In this document: positions 48,866 through 61,600 of the stretch, piece after piece
Layout: each line of letters starts with the position of its first letter
Position numbering within the stretch: position 1 is the first letter of the stretch
Assembly (NCBI RefSeq): GCF_008831285.2
Contig: NC_045140.1
Coordinates: 15,611,796 to 15,675,795 of the forward strand
From: Nymphaea colorata
Taxonomy: Eukaryota > Streptophyta > Magnoliopsida > Nymphaeales > Nymphaeaceae
DNA length: 64,000 bases
Direction of reading: 5' to 3'
The notes under the pieces: model-generated
Database searches by the model: none
What the model saw: the letters and a program-made list of their open reading frames with translations, nothing else
What the model was told of the DNA's origin: nothing
Position numbers and translations under genes: made by a program

Positions 48866-49099
48866 AAAAAAAAAAAAAACCCTCCCCAATGCACGAGTGT
48901 CGGGCCGGTGGGCTGGGGGAGGCGTCGCCTCCTGCCTCTTCAGCAAGAGGGAGGCCATCACTGTCCGTCGGCCTCCCCTCGCCGGCATCCGCCCGCCGGT
49001 GAGGGGAGTCCGGCAGACGGCCTTCCCCTTCTCAAAGTGGTGGACGGAGGCAACGCCTTCCCCCACCCGCGAGATGCAAACAATTTTTTTTTTTTTTTT
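48866..49099. mobile_element. GC-rich nested fold-back between A13 and T16 tracts
   Basis: An A13 run (48866-48878) and a T16 run (49084-49099) flank about 200 bp that is much more GC-rich than its surroundings. The halves are imperfect inverted repeats: GGGGGAGGCGTCGCCTCC on the left matches GGGGGAAGGCGTTGCCTCC read on the minus strand from the right. At the centre, 48973-48986 pairs with 48995-49008 (13 of 14) around an 8-nt loop. It may be a fold-back or MITE-like element, or two head-to-head copies of a short poly(A)-tailed sequence. No target-site duplication was identified. Confidence 0.5.
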
Positions 49100-49339
49100 C
49101 TTTTTGTTAAAAACAAAGTGGGCTGTCCATGTGGAAGGGGACGAACATTCATAGATACATGGAACTAATGGGGTATGTGCTTTCAACGATTATGAAAAAA
49201 GAACATGCAGTTAAACAATGTTGTACTTTGTAGATATATGTACAAGGATCATATCATTTTTCGTGAAAGATAACATGTTTTGACGTAACAAGATGTATAA
49301 AAAAATGCATATATGGTAGGCTACACATGTCAAAAAATA

Positions 49340-49560
49340 TATATGATGTGAAACATAAACATCAGTTGTGGGTGGCATGCACAAATTGTGTGGTACAAGC
49401 AAAAGTTGGTTATTGCATGCAAAGTGTGTGACACGTGACCATCTGTTGAAGGAAACATGTGACATTTGTATGAAGCATGCATATCTGTTGTGCGATACAT
49501 GTGACATTTGTGGGTAACATGAAAATTTGTTAGGCGAAACATGTGACAATTAATGTGACC
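49340..49560. repeat. degenerate CATGTGACATTTGT minisatellite
   Basis: Units of 20-22 bp begin with CATG, the clearest being CATGTGACATTTGT near 49455, 49497 and, more diverged, between them. Alternating units give a 42-bp higher order. Read on the minus strand it gives a 14-residue repeated pattern (MSHVS...). It is diverged and grows weaker to the left. Confidence 0.65.
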
Positions 49561-51704
49561 CATGCAACTACTTGGGCATTAAGATTCCAACATTGTGCAA
49601 AAGAGATCTACATGTTATGCAATGGAGATATACATGCGCTATAAAAAAGATTCATATTTTGTAATTTAGATATTATGTTATGAAGTTATGGATTCATCAT
49701 TGTATTTCCTTATATGAATGTTATGAGGTTTCGTTTCAGTCTCGATGGGAGACTATTGGTTTGGTAATCTCTGATGTGTCGTGGGATTGTGCCCAAGTTT
49801 TGTGTTTGAGATTACCACTAGAAATTGGTTTATTTTCAGAAGTAGATGCGATAAAGAAAACATAAGTCATTATGCGCGAGTTAAGCCTAATGGTTGGTTA
49901 TGTCCCGAGAAGTTGGAGTGTAGCATGAGTTTACTTTTATTTTCCACTCCTTCGCCATAATGCACCTAACGGTGTTGGGCAGCACAAGGGCTTATGGTTT
50001 ACTTCTTTTTTTGTTTAGAGAGCAAAGCATCTCTTGATCCTTCAAAAAAAGTCCTACCAGGGCCGGTCTGCCATTTCGGCGGAGGCTGGATGGTTTCATC
50101 TTGCTGTTATAGCAGCGATCTTGGATATCTCATGACCTCAATTTTTTTTTTATATATCTAAGGTCTTTTGTTGTCGTTTGTCTCTTTCTATCATGGATTG
50201 GTTTTCGTTTGGCATATTCCGATTATGAAGTGTGTCTATGCATTTGCTGATCACCTATGGTTCTGTTCTTCTTCTTGCTTCTACAAGTGTACATGGATCA
50301 AATGTATATATTGTGTGTACATATACACTTAAATTGAGTGAGCAGACACAAGTAAAGCTACTCGAGCCAACTCATTGATTTTGTTGAGTTTAGCACTGAC
50401 TTGAACTCGACTCTTTGGGTAAACAAGTCGTGGAAGCTGCTCGATTTGTTATGTAACCTTAGGCTTAAAAATGGTCTCAGGCCTTCAACCTCCATGTTTC
50501 CATCATAAAAAGATGAGGAAATTGCCCTCCCCTTAGATATCGCCCACCAGAAAAGAAGACACCAAATCTCGTTTCTCTCAAAAAAGGTGATTCCATTGGG
50601 AATACCCTCATGCGATGCTCATCTAAAAGCTAAACGCCCTCCACTATGGTCCTACTTTCACAAGATTTCAGCTCTGCAAATGTGTGCACCCGCACCCACA
50701 ACAGAGAAAAGCTCATATAATCTTTCAAATGGAAAAATACGAATATTTTAGTATTCAACTCAACTGTGTTCTTGAGCAAAAGAACACAATCACCAACTCA
50801 TGCTAGGGCCGACCAGTGTGTGTGTGTCGTATGAACCATGCGAACTATGACAGCGACTTCCATTTAATCATAAGGAGTTGTACTCGAGAAGCATAAGATC
50901 AAAATACATCCATCTTTTGGTTGATCGTGAGCTTCCACTGCTTGTTGCTATAATACTTGCATGTTGACGGATAAGGCCAAGCCTCTGATTCCAATAAGCG
51001 GATAAGATGAGGGGCCTTGGTCCCTCTTTAAATTTTTTAAAAATTCAAAATTTTAGATGTAAATATTAAAAAATTTAGTTTAATTTGTATAAAAAAATTT
51101 ACTTCGATTCCTGTTAAAATTTTCAAACTTCATATCCTACGGCCGGATCTTAAATTGATTAAAGGGTCCGTACAATCAGAGTTTATGGGATGGGCACAAC
51201 TTACTCTTCTTGATGACGACGTTGAGAGTTGGGTTGACGGGGGTGTTATTCGGTGATCTCGTGACATTTTCTTTCTTTCTTTATCTCTCTCTCGCCTTCC
51301 GAGGTGTGAAAGGCTTTTGATTCGACCCAGTGTAAGCAATTTGTTCGGAATTAATCGATGCTTGAAAGTTGAAATCTGAACAGGATGGCGTCACTCTTAT
51401 AGTCTCCCTCTCTCTCTTCGACCATATATTCGCACAAGTGGAGTAAAAGTTGCAATTCTCTTTATTAGTGGTGTTTTTTTTGTGTTTGAAGCCCCTTGGG
51501 TTGTCAATTTGATGGCTGCAGAGAGGCCTTTGGTTGTCCTTGACCTCGCGTGATGTTCGGTAAATTGGCGCAGGGAAGATAGAGAGAGAGAGAGAGAGGG
51601 GGGGTTTATAAATTCGAAATAAGGGACGGGAGATCCAGCAGGAGCTGCATCCTGCTTTTGTCTCATGTTCCAATTTGTTCACCCTCTTTTGCCGCTGCTG
51701 CTTC
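49561..51704. other. intergenic spacer upstream of AHP
   Basis: No gene was recognised. A fragment related to the GAGCTCGA elements lies near 50,350-50,460, and a dispersed AT-rich repeat at about 51,000-51,150. An (AG)n/(G)n tract lies near 51577-51604. Confidence 0.5.
51005..51150 (+). repeat. dispersed AT-rich repeat, copy 1
   Basis: Words such as 'cctgttaaaattttcaaa' and 'aattttagatgtaaat' match the reverse complement of 59300-59465 in the same order, so the two are diverged copies of one family in opposite orientation. Confidence 0.6.
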
Positions 51705-51713
51705 TATATAAAA
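51705..51713 (+). promoter_or_regulatory. candidate TATA box of the AHP gene
   Basis: TATATAAAA lies about 400 bp upstream of the AHP start codon, preceded by a pyrimidine-rich stretch. A leader from about 51,740 would contain an upstream ORF of 46 codons at 51742-51882. Confidence 0.4.
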
Positions 51714-52107
51714 ATTAAATGCTTGCAGAGCAGACAATTTGATGGTGAACGACCAAGAAACGGGGCCGTCGTTTTTGTGTCCAAAACTTGCGTTCTTTCC
51801 ATCTCCTCTATCTTCTTGGCATTCTTTGCGGGCGTCAATACTGAAATCTTGTCTTCTTTTCTCCAACCCACAAGTCATTTAACCTTCTCATGGTTTCTTC
51901 TGCCCCTCTCTCCCTTGCTTATCTCCGATCATCCCAACAATAAATTGCCATCATAATGAACGCATGAGTTTTGCTGCGCCTAGGCTCGGATCTCCCGTCC
52001 TTGTTTAAGAGGGGAAAGGCGAGGGGAGGCTAAGAACAAAATCAGATTCTTGGGAAGTGGGGGTGTTGTTGCAGCAGGCAGCAGAAGCTGCAGCCGCGGT
52101 GGCAGGG

Positions 52108-53356
52108 ATGGATGTGGGTCAACTGCAGCGCCGGTTTATTGATCTCACGTCTTCTCTCTTCCGTGAGGTTCTTTATCTCTCCCTTGATCTTTCTCTCTCT
52201 CGATTCGTCATCACATCCCCTTCTTAATTGTTGTTTCGGGGATTTCTGTTGGCAGGGTTTTCTGGATGAACAGTTTACTCAGCTTCAGCAACTTCAGGAT
52301 GAGAGCAACCCGAATTTCGTTGGCGAGGTTGTCGGCCTTTTCTTCGAAGACTCTGAGAGGCTCCTGAATGATATGGACATGGTTCTGTGAGTATCGTCTT
52401 CTTTCTTGGTCTTCCTTTTTACCCTTTCTCATTTTATGTGCTTTCGCATTAGATTCTCCATCCCACAAGCACCCTAATAACTCTTTTCTGCAATTTTTCT
52501 TTTGGTGATCTGCCTTCTGTCTTCATCACCTCAGGGACCTGCAACCTGTTGACTTCAAGAAGCTGGATGCTCATGTCCACCAGTTGAAGGGTAGCAGCTC
52601 TAGGTAATATTGTACATGTGGGACTTCACTTTCGAGTGGCCTTATCGATCGTACTGCAGCGCCTCTTATTGCCAAAATTGTCCTTCAAACCTTCCATACG
52701 CAAACACGAGAAAATCATTTTTAGATCTGTTTATTGTCTCGTAATAGGATTCTTTTCTTTCAGCTCTAATGTTGATGATGAAAAGGTTTTGTTCTTTGCT
52801 ATTGGACTCTTAACGCGATCAATATAGTTTTTTTTTTTTAATCTCCAAGATTCGGTATCCACAGATTTCTTCCTTGTCTTCTTTTTCTAGTTCTTCTATA
52901 TATGCTTTTGTTTAATTTTAATTCAGAAAAAATTCCCCTGGAACAGTATAGGAGCTCAACGAGTGAAAAACGTATGCGTAGCATTTCGGGGCTATTGTGA
53001 GGAAAAAAATCGAGAAGGGTAAGCATTTCTGCCGCATGCTGATGAACTCTGTGTGTGTGTGTGTGGCAAGTGTTCTGAAATGTGAAGTTGCATATGACTC
53101 CGCAGGTGCCAGAACTGCTTGCAACAATTAAAGCATGAGTATGCCCTTGTGAAGAACAAACTTGAGAACCTCTTCAGGGCAAGTTCTCTTTTTTTTTTTT
53201 TTTTTTTTTTTCCTAGTTTCCTGTTTGGAGTTTCCTTTCTGGGGATACCATTTACTGTGAAATGCAGTTAAGTGACGCGGCTATGTTTTGTGTTCCCTTT
53301 TGCAGTTGGAACAGCAAATTTTGGCTGCAGGCGGAGCGATCCCAATGCTGGAGTAA
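52108..53356 (+). CDS. AHP: histidine-containing phosphotransfer protein (AHP type)
   Basis: Carries phosphate from hybrid histidine kinases, notably cytokinin receptors, to nuclear response regulators. Six exons: 52108-52167, 52256-52386, 52535-52603, 52947-53018, 53106-53178 and 53306-53356, giving 151 residues, the usual AHP length. Family blocks: [32 protein letters not shown] and [13 protein letters not shown] at the C-terminus. The phosphoacceptor motif is HQLKGSSSS with His79, so this is an authentic rather than a pseudo-HPt. The acceptor of exon 4 is set by frame at AACAG|TATAGG. Intron 5 has a GC donor (AGG|GCAAGT) followed at once by about 25 T. The gene ends 2.3 kb from the convergent nucleoside hydrolase gene. 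Confidence 0.95.
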
Positions 53357-55519
53357 AGCGTCAGAGACACTGGAGAGAGAGAGAGAGAATAAGGAAAAAA
53401 TGGAGAAGATTTGTGATGCATGTTAATGAAAGTTTCCGTTCGTTTAGTACTACAGATCCAGCTTGATTACAAAGGCAGTGTGAGGGTTTTTCTTTAGGTC
53501 GTGTCAATCCGAGAAGGGAAAAATGTCAAATATGTTCCGTCTGTTTATGGTTACGCTCTGATCTGTTGTGTAAGAAGAAACGCCTTGTACACCTCTGTCT
53601 TTCACCTGTTTTGCAGCCATAAAAGCATCTTCCTTCTTAGCCCCCTTTTCCTTCCTCTTTTTTTGGTGCTGGGCGAGGAAAGACCGTAGAATTGCCCCAC
53701 AACCACTTAGCATGTTCTGTAAAATTTGCTTTTCGTTTAGCATCGCTTGCCCCGATCCCATCACCTGTTTCAATGAAACAAAGACTGGTTTTTCACCCTT
53801 CGCCACATCCACTTCACATATTGCCCGCTTGTGGTACTTTGTTTCCATTTGCTGGTACCTACTGCTCGATTCGAAACAACCCGAAGCCGAAGCACCGAAC
53901 GTTCACCACAAGAACGAGAGAGAAGGTGAAATGCTAAAATACGGTGGTATATGTTTACCGGCAGACTGGGCGCTTTATGGTTTCAAACTTGCTGCCTTTT
54001 GCCTGCCACTCATTCTCGTTGACTGAACGTGGAAGAATCGATCGAGAAGGTGGTGTCCACATGCAGTTATAGGTTGCCGTGAAAAGGTTCTCTACTCAGG
54101 AATCAAACGGGTGGTGGTTCTTAGCTCGGAAAAGGTTTTAGGACCACCATCACTCTCTCTCTCTCCCTGGGGAAAAGTGAGGGAGACGTATGATCAAAGC
54201 TTTCACTGGTTGGGCTTCCCCATGTGAGAATCCATTGCTTTGGAACTTGATCACCGCCCATTGTTTGAGATAAGGTTCCGAACCCGCTTCCTTGCACATG
54301 TAACTCCGATTTTCATATATATAATATGTGCAGTTGTTAGGATTGACGCGACTTTTACATGCCTCCGAGCGCGCGCACGCACGGGCCTGTGCATGTATGT
54401 GTTAAGGAAAGGGTCATAATTGGTTCAATGAATTCTGGAGTGTTGTGTTGTGCCCCTTGCCTATGATCTTGCTGATGGCAAAGAATTAGTCGAGCTGGCA
54501 ACTCGTTGCAAGCCTGAGCTTGTCTCAAGCACAAACACATGATGCACGCCCCTTGCTTGACAAAACGAGCTCCAACTCAAAAACAAATTCCTCGGCCAAA
54601 AGAAACGGACGCAAAATTCTTAAGAGCGTTTTGGTGTGCTTGTGCTTTCGGAGACTGACAATTTACTGCGCATGGTCCACAACACTTCATTCTCCTAGCG
54701 TCACGCTTAATCGCTGCCAAAGTCCTTAATTGCAAGCTTTTTTGGCTTAATCTGGAACTGCGCACTTACAACTATCACACTCTCTTCCTTTTCTTCTCCT
54801 CAAGTGAAGATGGGGTTTGAATCCGAGGTTTTAACCCGTGTCAACCAAAACCCATCGGTATGAACTAATATAACGAAGTCTAACCATCCGCCTTTCTCAT
54901 TCACCAGCAAAATTCCCTCTTCACGAAAACATTTCTTCCAAATACATGCAAGAACAACTTGCAAAACTTTGGTATGTATGCATATGTCAGTTTTGGGCAA
55001 ATAAGAACGTTTATTTGCATCAACTCACCCACCCAAAGCCCATCTGAAGGACCAAATGCATTTACAATGAATATCTTCTTTACCATGTCGGCAGCTACAA
55101 CCATTAGCTTGCAATTTATAAAGATTCAGAATGTCGATTTGTGCTCAATTTTGACGCATGAAATTTAAATATTTAAATTATGTCGAACTTGAACAAGAGC
55201 TGGATTTATTTCCCAGTAAGGATTTCTTAAATTAAGAGCATGCACTTACATCAATGCCAAATTCAGCCGGTGCACATTGCATTGCATATTCAATAGAAGC
55301 AACCTACCGTGCTCTTCCCTTAGGTGAACGAACCAGCAGGGTGGACGAATAACGGCCAACCCTTAAATATTTAATGTCATTTTTTCACTCATTAGTGCTT
55401 AAAGTATAAGCAATAGAACCAGTTCCACCAGACGAAAACCGAGAGAGAGTATTACAACAAAAAGCTAATCAAGTACATGCAACGAAGCAATATCTGTCCT
55501 GATGACCTGTCAAGGATTT
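53357..55519. other. convergent spacer between AHP and NSH3
   Basis: The two genes are tail to tail here. No further gene was recognised. Overlapping ORFs on opposite strands at about 53,504-54,026 show no family features. Confidence 0.5.
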
Positions 55520-55525
55520 TTTATT
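55520..55525 (-). terminator. candidate poly(A) signal of the NSH3 gene
   Basis: AATAAA on the minus strand, 166 nt past the stop codon of the nucleoside hydrolase gene, a normal distance for a plant 3' UTR. Confidence 0.4.
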
Positions 55526-55690
55526 CATGAACTTTTACTTCGATCCCCCTCGAATTTGAGAAGAGAGTTCATTGAATTACTACCAAGAGGTCATGGAACG
55601 CAAGCATTTGAAGAAAGAACGAATATGATTGGACAGGAAAATATTATTTGCATTGACAAAGAATAACTAACCTGCCAAAAACTTGAAGAT

Positions 55691-58600
55691 TTACCAATTT
55701 CTGCCGGTATTTGGTGTGGTCCAGATTCTTTTCTGTTCTCTAAAACTGCCAATGACGGCCGATTGGTTTTTTCTACCTAAAAGATTTGCGAGGTGACCAT
55801 AATATGCAAACTCGTCCAATGTAGATACTATCCTGATTAAACTGCCTTGCTTATCAACACGAATTTGGCCATCTGTGGACAGGTCACCATTTGCCAGGAC
55901 AGTTAATCGTGCAACATCCATGTCTGCTTTTAGTACAGGATCAGCAACCATAATTGCTGCACCAAGTACTTCACCTAAGAACATTCCCTGCAATTGAAAT
56001 CAAACTTGAGTAAATAGGAAGAGTGAATTCAGGAGCAGTTGAGTAATTTCAACAAATAAATTTTACCATGTGATGGTAGCTTTTATGCTTTCTCTGTAAA
56101 TGGTACAACCTTGACAGAAGACGATGGACAAACTTTGCTTCAGGTGTCTTTTCTACCTTAAGGTTTTTCAGGATGTGGTTAAATGAAGATACTTTTCGTT
56201 GGATGTTAAGGGGAATAAGCACGACATCGAGTATTGACTCAATCACTGCCTTGGCTCCCAAAGGGTCAAGGAATATATTAAATTCTGCATCTTTATTAGA
56301 AGGAAATGTGAAAACGTTCCCCCCTGACCGTGTGTTAGCCTCATTGGTATATCCACCAACTATATAGACAGTCTGCACGGAAAGTAGAAATGGAAAACTA
56401 ATTTTGAGTTATTTACTGATATTTATGAAAAGCAAAAAGAAAACGAACATGATGTGTCATCATCAACAATCAGTTATGACGCACTAATACCAACAACCAG
56501 AACAAAGTTAAGAATTTGACGGTAGATGCTGAACCTTTAGCTGGTAAGCATGAAGCCTCAGGATTTATCCTCATCTCAAGATATGAAACTCCTGTGGGAA
56601 AGAACTATGGGTATCCAACTTAATGGATTGTTGACTATGGATACAAATAAAGTATCATCGGAGACACAACAGAATATTCCCTTCACCAAATCAAAAGTTA
56701 AAGGTCATATAGGCAATTTACTCAATTCTTCAACATTTTCTTCTTATTGAAAAATGTGCATCTAGAAACATATACATCTAATTGATAAACTTTTATGTCC
56801 ATCTATATAGCTTTGGAAATTAATGTAACAAGTATGCACATGAAGAACTTCCAAATCTGCATTAGGCTTAATGGCAGTATGCTAATATATAATTGTCTTC
56901 CTAATCCATATTTTAGTTCTTCCTAAAGTGCGTTGTTTCCCACTTTTATACAATTTATTACCTCCATTCTAGTTACCAATTTAAAAAATTATTAATCAAT
57001 TTTCAAAGGTTCTCTGGATGCTTCTTGTGTTCCCCTTCTAGTCACCACAAATTGCCAATACAATCATGTTCTCATATAAGTTTTCCCACAAGTCTTTTAC
57101 AGCAACTTTGTTTCTTAGCAATTCTTATAACGGCTTGTACTTTTCAAACCAATTTTTGCTGTTTCTTGCTACGATTTGATGCTTAAACCGATTTGCCAAG
57201 AAGAAGCAGATTTTTGATGCATTTCTAATCTCCTCAACTGACCAAAGCAGAAATCTTGCAGTAGGGCCCTAGTGCTGCAGTCCGTACATCATTAACAGTA
57301 GGGGATGGTCTGGTTTCACCATCTCATAATAAGTGCTGTAAAAGTACTATCTTGCCCTTTCTGGAAGAAGATGTAATCATGGATTATGTGTGGCTCGCTC
57401 TTACCAGGTTCAACTAGTGACCTAAGTAGTTATTTATTTATATTATATTTTAAGTACATTTCTTATTCTTAGTGCCCTGGAGCCACGCATTAAGCAAAAT
57501 ATCAAATCAGTGGACGGAGTAGACTATATATGTTGTGTGTGTATTATTTATTTATATTATATTTTAAGTACATTTCTTATTCTTAGTGCCCTGGAGCCAC
57601 GCATTAAGCAAAATATCAAATCAGTGGACGGAGTAGACTATATATGTTGTGTGTGTATGGATGTGTGTGTAGTTGAAAATATGAGAAAAGAGGGAAGAAA
57701 ACAACTGGAGATGGATATAGGAGAATAATAACAACACACATTATAGATGAGGCATGCAATTATATGTTGTAAAACCAACTTCATATACAAGGTAACTAAA
57801 TCCTTATTTGAAACACAAAAAACAATAAAACACTTACCTCAATGATCGAGGTTGCATTTTGCCCTGCAGCTAAAATTTTTGCTATGTTTGTCAAAGGTCC
57901 ATTCGTCAATATTGTAACCTTTTGTCCTGGATCTAATGTCTTTGCTATGGACTCCCAAACTTCCAATGCTATTGGCTGTCGTAGTTCAGGGTGATCAGTA
58001 TCTCTTGGAGCTCCAAACTTTACAGAATTTTCAGCTGTATACCTGAAATGTTAATCTTGTTTATCAGTATCATCCAGCATGATAGCAGCAAAACTGCTGC
58101 CTTATGGAAAGTAACAAGCATCAATGGTGAATGTTGATTTTAATAACAATACAGATCACATCACATGGATAGACTCCAAAACAAACACAGGTACGTGCAG
58201 TTACAGGCAGTATCTTAGCAACAGATAGACTCCGTAAGGAAGTAAAATCTTGACCAGCAAGCATACTGCTATGACTATTTTTGGATGATTTCATGCATAC
58301 ATATGTACAAAAGCAATACATATGTACAAAAGCAAGTATGGAAAACAGCATGTAACAACAGGTAGACTACATATTCAAGCAAATTTGATAGGTAGGCATA
58401 CTATTATAACTGTATGGCTTTTTTGGATAATTTCATGCATAATTGCACACAAAAACAAGCTTGCAATAGATGTGAGTCACATAGTTTTGGTGGCAAACTA
58501 GCACAATACTTGGTTTGAATCGTGACAGGAACATAACATTGCATGTTCAGCAGTATTTGCATGACAGCCATGCATGCAACGGCCTTCATATAAGAGGAAG

Positions 58601-61600
58601 TTACTCTTTTTCCTCTTCAAAATAGGTGATGGTAATACAGGTTTTAATGACGGCCCAATTGTGGAAGTCTGTCAAACCTATTACGAAAACAATGATTTAG
58701 GCTCCTATCCAGCAAACAAAAGCTTCTCTTTTTCCTTTAATTATCTGTCATGAACTTTCAGCTAATTCTGTTAAATTGAGAAGAATATATGAAATAAAAC
58801 ATTGGCAAGAAGGAAATAGACAAAAGGTCAATCCGTCACTGGCAGGAGAAATGCAATTAAAAGATGGAGCCAGTTCAGTGAATTATGTGATGAATAGGAG
58901 TCTCTCTTATTAATGAGTGCTTACATGACAGGTGTGACCAACACTGTCCAGACGTTAATATTGTAAAAGGAGAAAAAAGTATAGCCCACATTCAGGAAAT
59001 TCTGGAACAGAAAGCAAATTGGAAGCAGGAAGCTAGTTTTAAAAAAGGGAAGCAGGTTCTCCAGGCAACTATGGTCTGATCTTAGCCATTTGGGAAGTAT
59101 GAAGTGACTAATAATCTTACCAATTCAAGAGGAACAAAATCTATGTCAAAGAGTGGATTAGCAGGATTATGTATTTGCTATACGTGAGCTGTACAGAAGG
59201 GACATGATCCAGAGGGCAAAATGGCAGACACCAAGAGAACCATGTTCCTAACTATTTTGTAGATTCTACCTTGTTGGGTACTTTCTATTTTCAATAAGAG
59301 CAGACGGGTGGAGCCAGGAATTTTTTTGTTACAGGGGCCAAACTATATTTTCAAAATTTTAACAGGGGCCGAAATATAATTTTCTAAACTTTTTATATAG
59401 GATAAAGTAAAATTTTTAAATTTTACATGTAAAATTGGGGTGTTAGGCCTGCCTCTACTCCTGGGAGCTGAGGATTTGAGCCTTATACACATAAATCCAT
59501 GGTCAAAAAGTCATAAATACATTACATTTTTAGCATACCTCAATCCTTAGTGCAAAATTTATTTACAAGTACCAAACTTGAAAGCTGATAGTCCTCCTAT
59601 CCCATGTATTTTCTTTATCCACCTAACTGATGGGTTAAAGTATCACTATGCTCTTTAAAGTGGAAAAGGAAAACTGTCCTAGTTCGCAGAGTGAACCAGG
59701 TAGAGTTCAAATGTTAATGTAATCATCAAGAAAAAGCACAAGAATCTTAACTGTCTAGTCCAGATTTTATCACCTTCTTGGGCTGCGTGGTAACATCCGA
59801 GACAAACCAAAAAGGGTATCTGAGTCAAGAAAACCACCACTACCATATGGAATAGCCTTCCTGTACTTGCAATCTCCGACTGTAGAAAGTAATGCATTTT
59901 CTTGCCCCAGTGCAAAGAAGCTTCCAAGACCAACTGGTATGTCATCACGACCCATCATGTGCAACAGATCATAGATGACATCTATGGTGGCTGCATTTGC
60001 CCAGCCATTACAACTTACCAGGATCCCCTGAGTAAAAAGTTCCAAAGAAAATTAAGCACATTCACACATCCATAAAAAAAAAATTGAAAACAAAATAGAG
60101 ATCTCTTATTATGGAAGGCATGGGGTTTCTACATCTATAGCTGTAGAAAACATTAGGTGCATAGATCGACAAGCATCAAGTCCACACAAACTCAGGTGAA
60201 AGCTCCTTTAGCAGTCATTTCAATGTGGACAACATGTCCGACCATAAAGGATAACAAAGTTTACCTTAATCTCAATGACATTCACTGGAACTTTCAATAA
60301 GTAAATGAGAGCCACGAAATCTCCAATACTCATATCCATGTCAAAAACTACAGCCTTCCCCCTTATGTTGTTTCCAAAATTTGGCATATATAGAACTTCT
60401 TTGTAATAGGGAAACTGGGTTGTAAGGTTAAACCTCCCAGATTGTTGAGGGGCAGAAAGAACCTGCAACAAATTATGTAGAACTATAATAAGAGGTTTGG
60501 AAATGCAAAATTTAGGATGTCCCTTGGTTACAAATTTGATGGCATGTTATCACATTAAATTATAAATAATCATGAAAAGTTGAGCTTCAAGTATGATGCT
60601 GGAGGCTCTTAACTTACAATGAATTCCATGAGCAGTTAAACTGACAAACCTTCTGATTGGAAATTTTTGTAACATTAAAAAAAGAGAGAGTGAGCAAGAG
60701 AGAGAGAGCCGCGGAATGTTGCTTCTTAGCCTCTTAAACCAACAGGTTACAGTTGTAACTTGTAACCATGATATTGTGATCATCCAACCCATTTCCTCAC
60801 ATCAAAACTGAAAGTGGCTAGCAAAAGGATTCTGCTGCCTCCATCCCTTAAATGAAATCATCTGAACAACAACAAAAAACTCCTTTCTTCCAGTTGTGTG
60901 CTCTTGGGAGCTTTCCTCTGATAAGAAAATGTTTATCTTCAACCAAAGTCCTCAGACATCCTTAATAAGTGAAGCCTTTGTATCAATCTCTCAATTTATT
61001 GGAACAGATTTCAGAAGAATGTTCCCAAGAACAACCCCTGAACAGGAACATATTTGCCCATCCTAATGAAACATAAGGGTTGATTGCACTTGGAAGGCCT
61101 TAGGAAATTTGATGATTTTCAAGATTTTATTACTCACGTGCAGAAAATCATTGAAAAACTCTCTGTCAAGCAAGCTGGCAGGATCTCTGTTTGGTTTTGC
61201 TCTCTTTGCAACAAGAACACGTGCTGAATGAGGTCCGGTAACTTCCTTTGTATATCCATCCTGAAACCACCATTCAGCTCATAAACTATCTGCAATCATC
61301 AACCTTCATTTGACAATGATCTATAGGTGAAATTGAAAACCAAGTTCGTAACAGCTCCACAAGTTCACATGCAATTTAACTAGATTTAGCAAATTTCAGG
61401 AGTGAATTTATCAGGCATAGAGTAGACACCAGGAGTTTATCATACCTACCATATCATAATTACCAGCAGTACCAACACCCAGTATCCCCAAACATATGCT
61501 GGTTAAAGGACATTTATTTTTCAGAAGGGGCATTGAAGAATCATATACTATATTTTGTTTCTATAGTCTGAAGAGTGCCTTGTTCTTTGTCATAGATTGA

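Noticed and set aside
48842-49186. 109-aa and 114-aa ORFs on opposite strands
   Set aside because: Products of the GC-rich fold-back; poly-Lys and poly-Phe come from the A and T tracts.
49340-49560. Possible CRISPR-like array
   Set aside because: Units are contiguous, degenerate and without unique spacers of constant length, in a plant genome; it is a minisatellite.
53504-54026. 114-aa minus and 104-aa plus ORFs downstream of AHP
   Set aside because: They overlap each other on opposite strands, lie in the likely 3' UTR and spacer, and show no known family.
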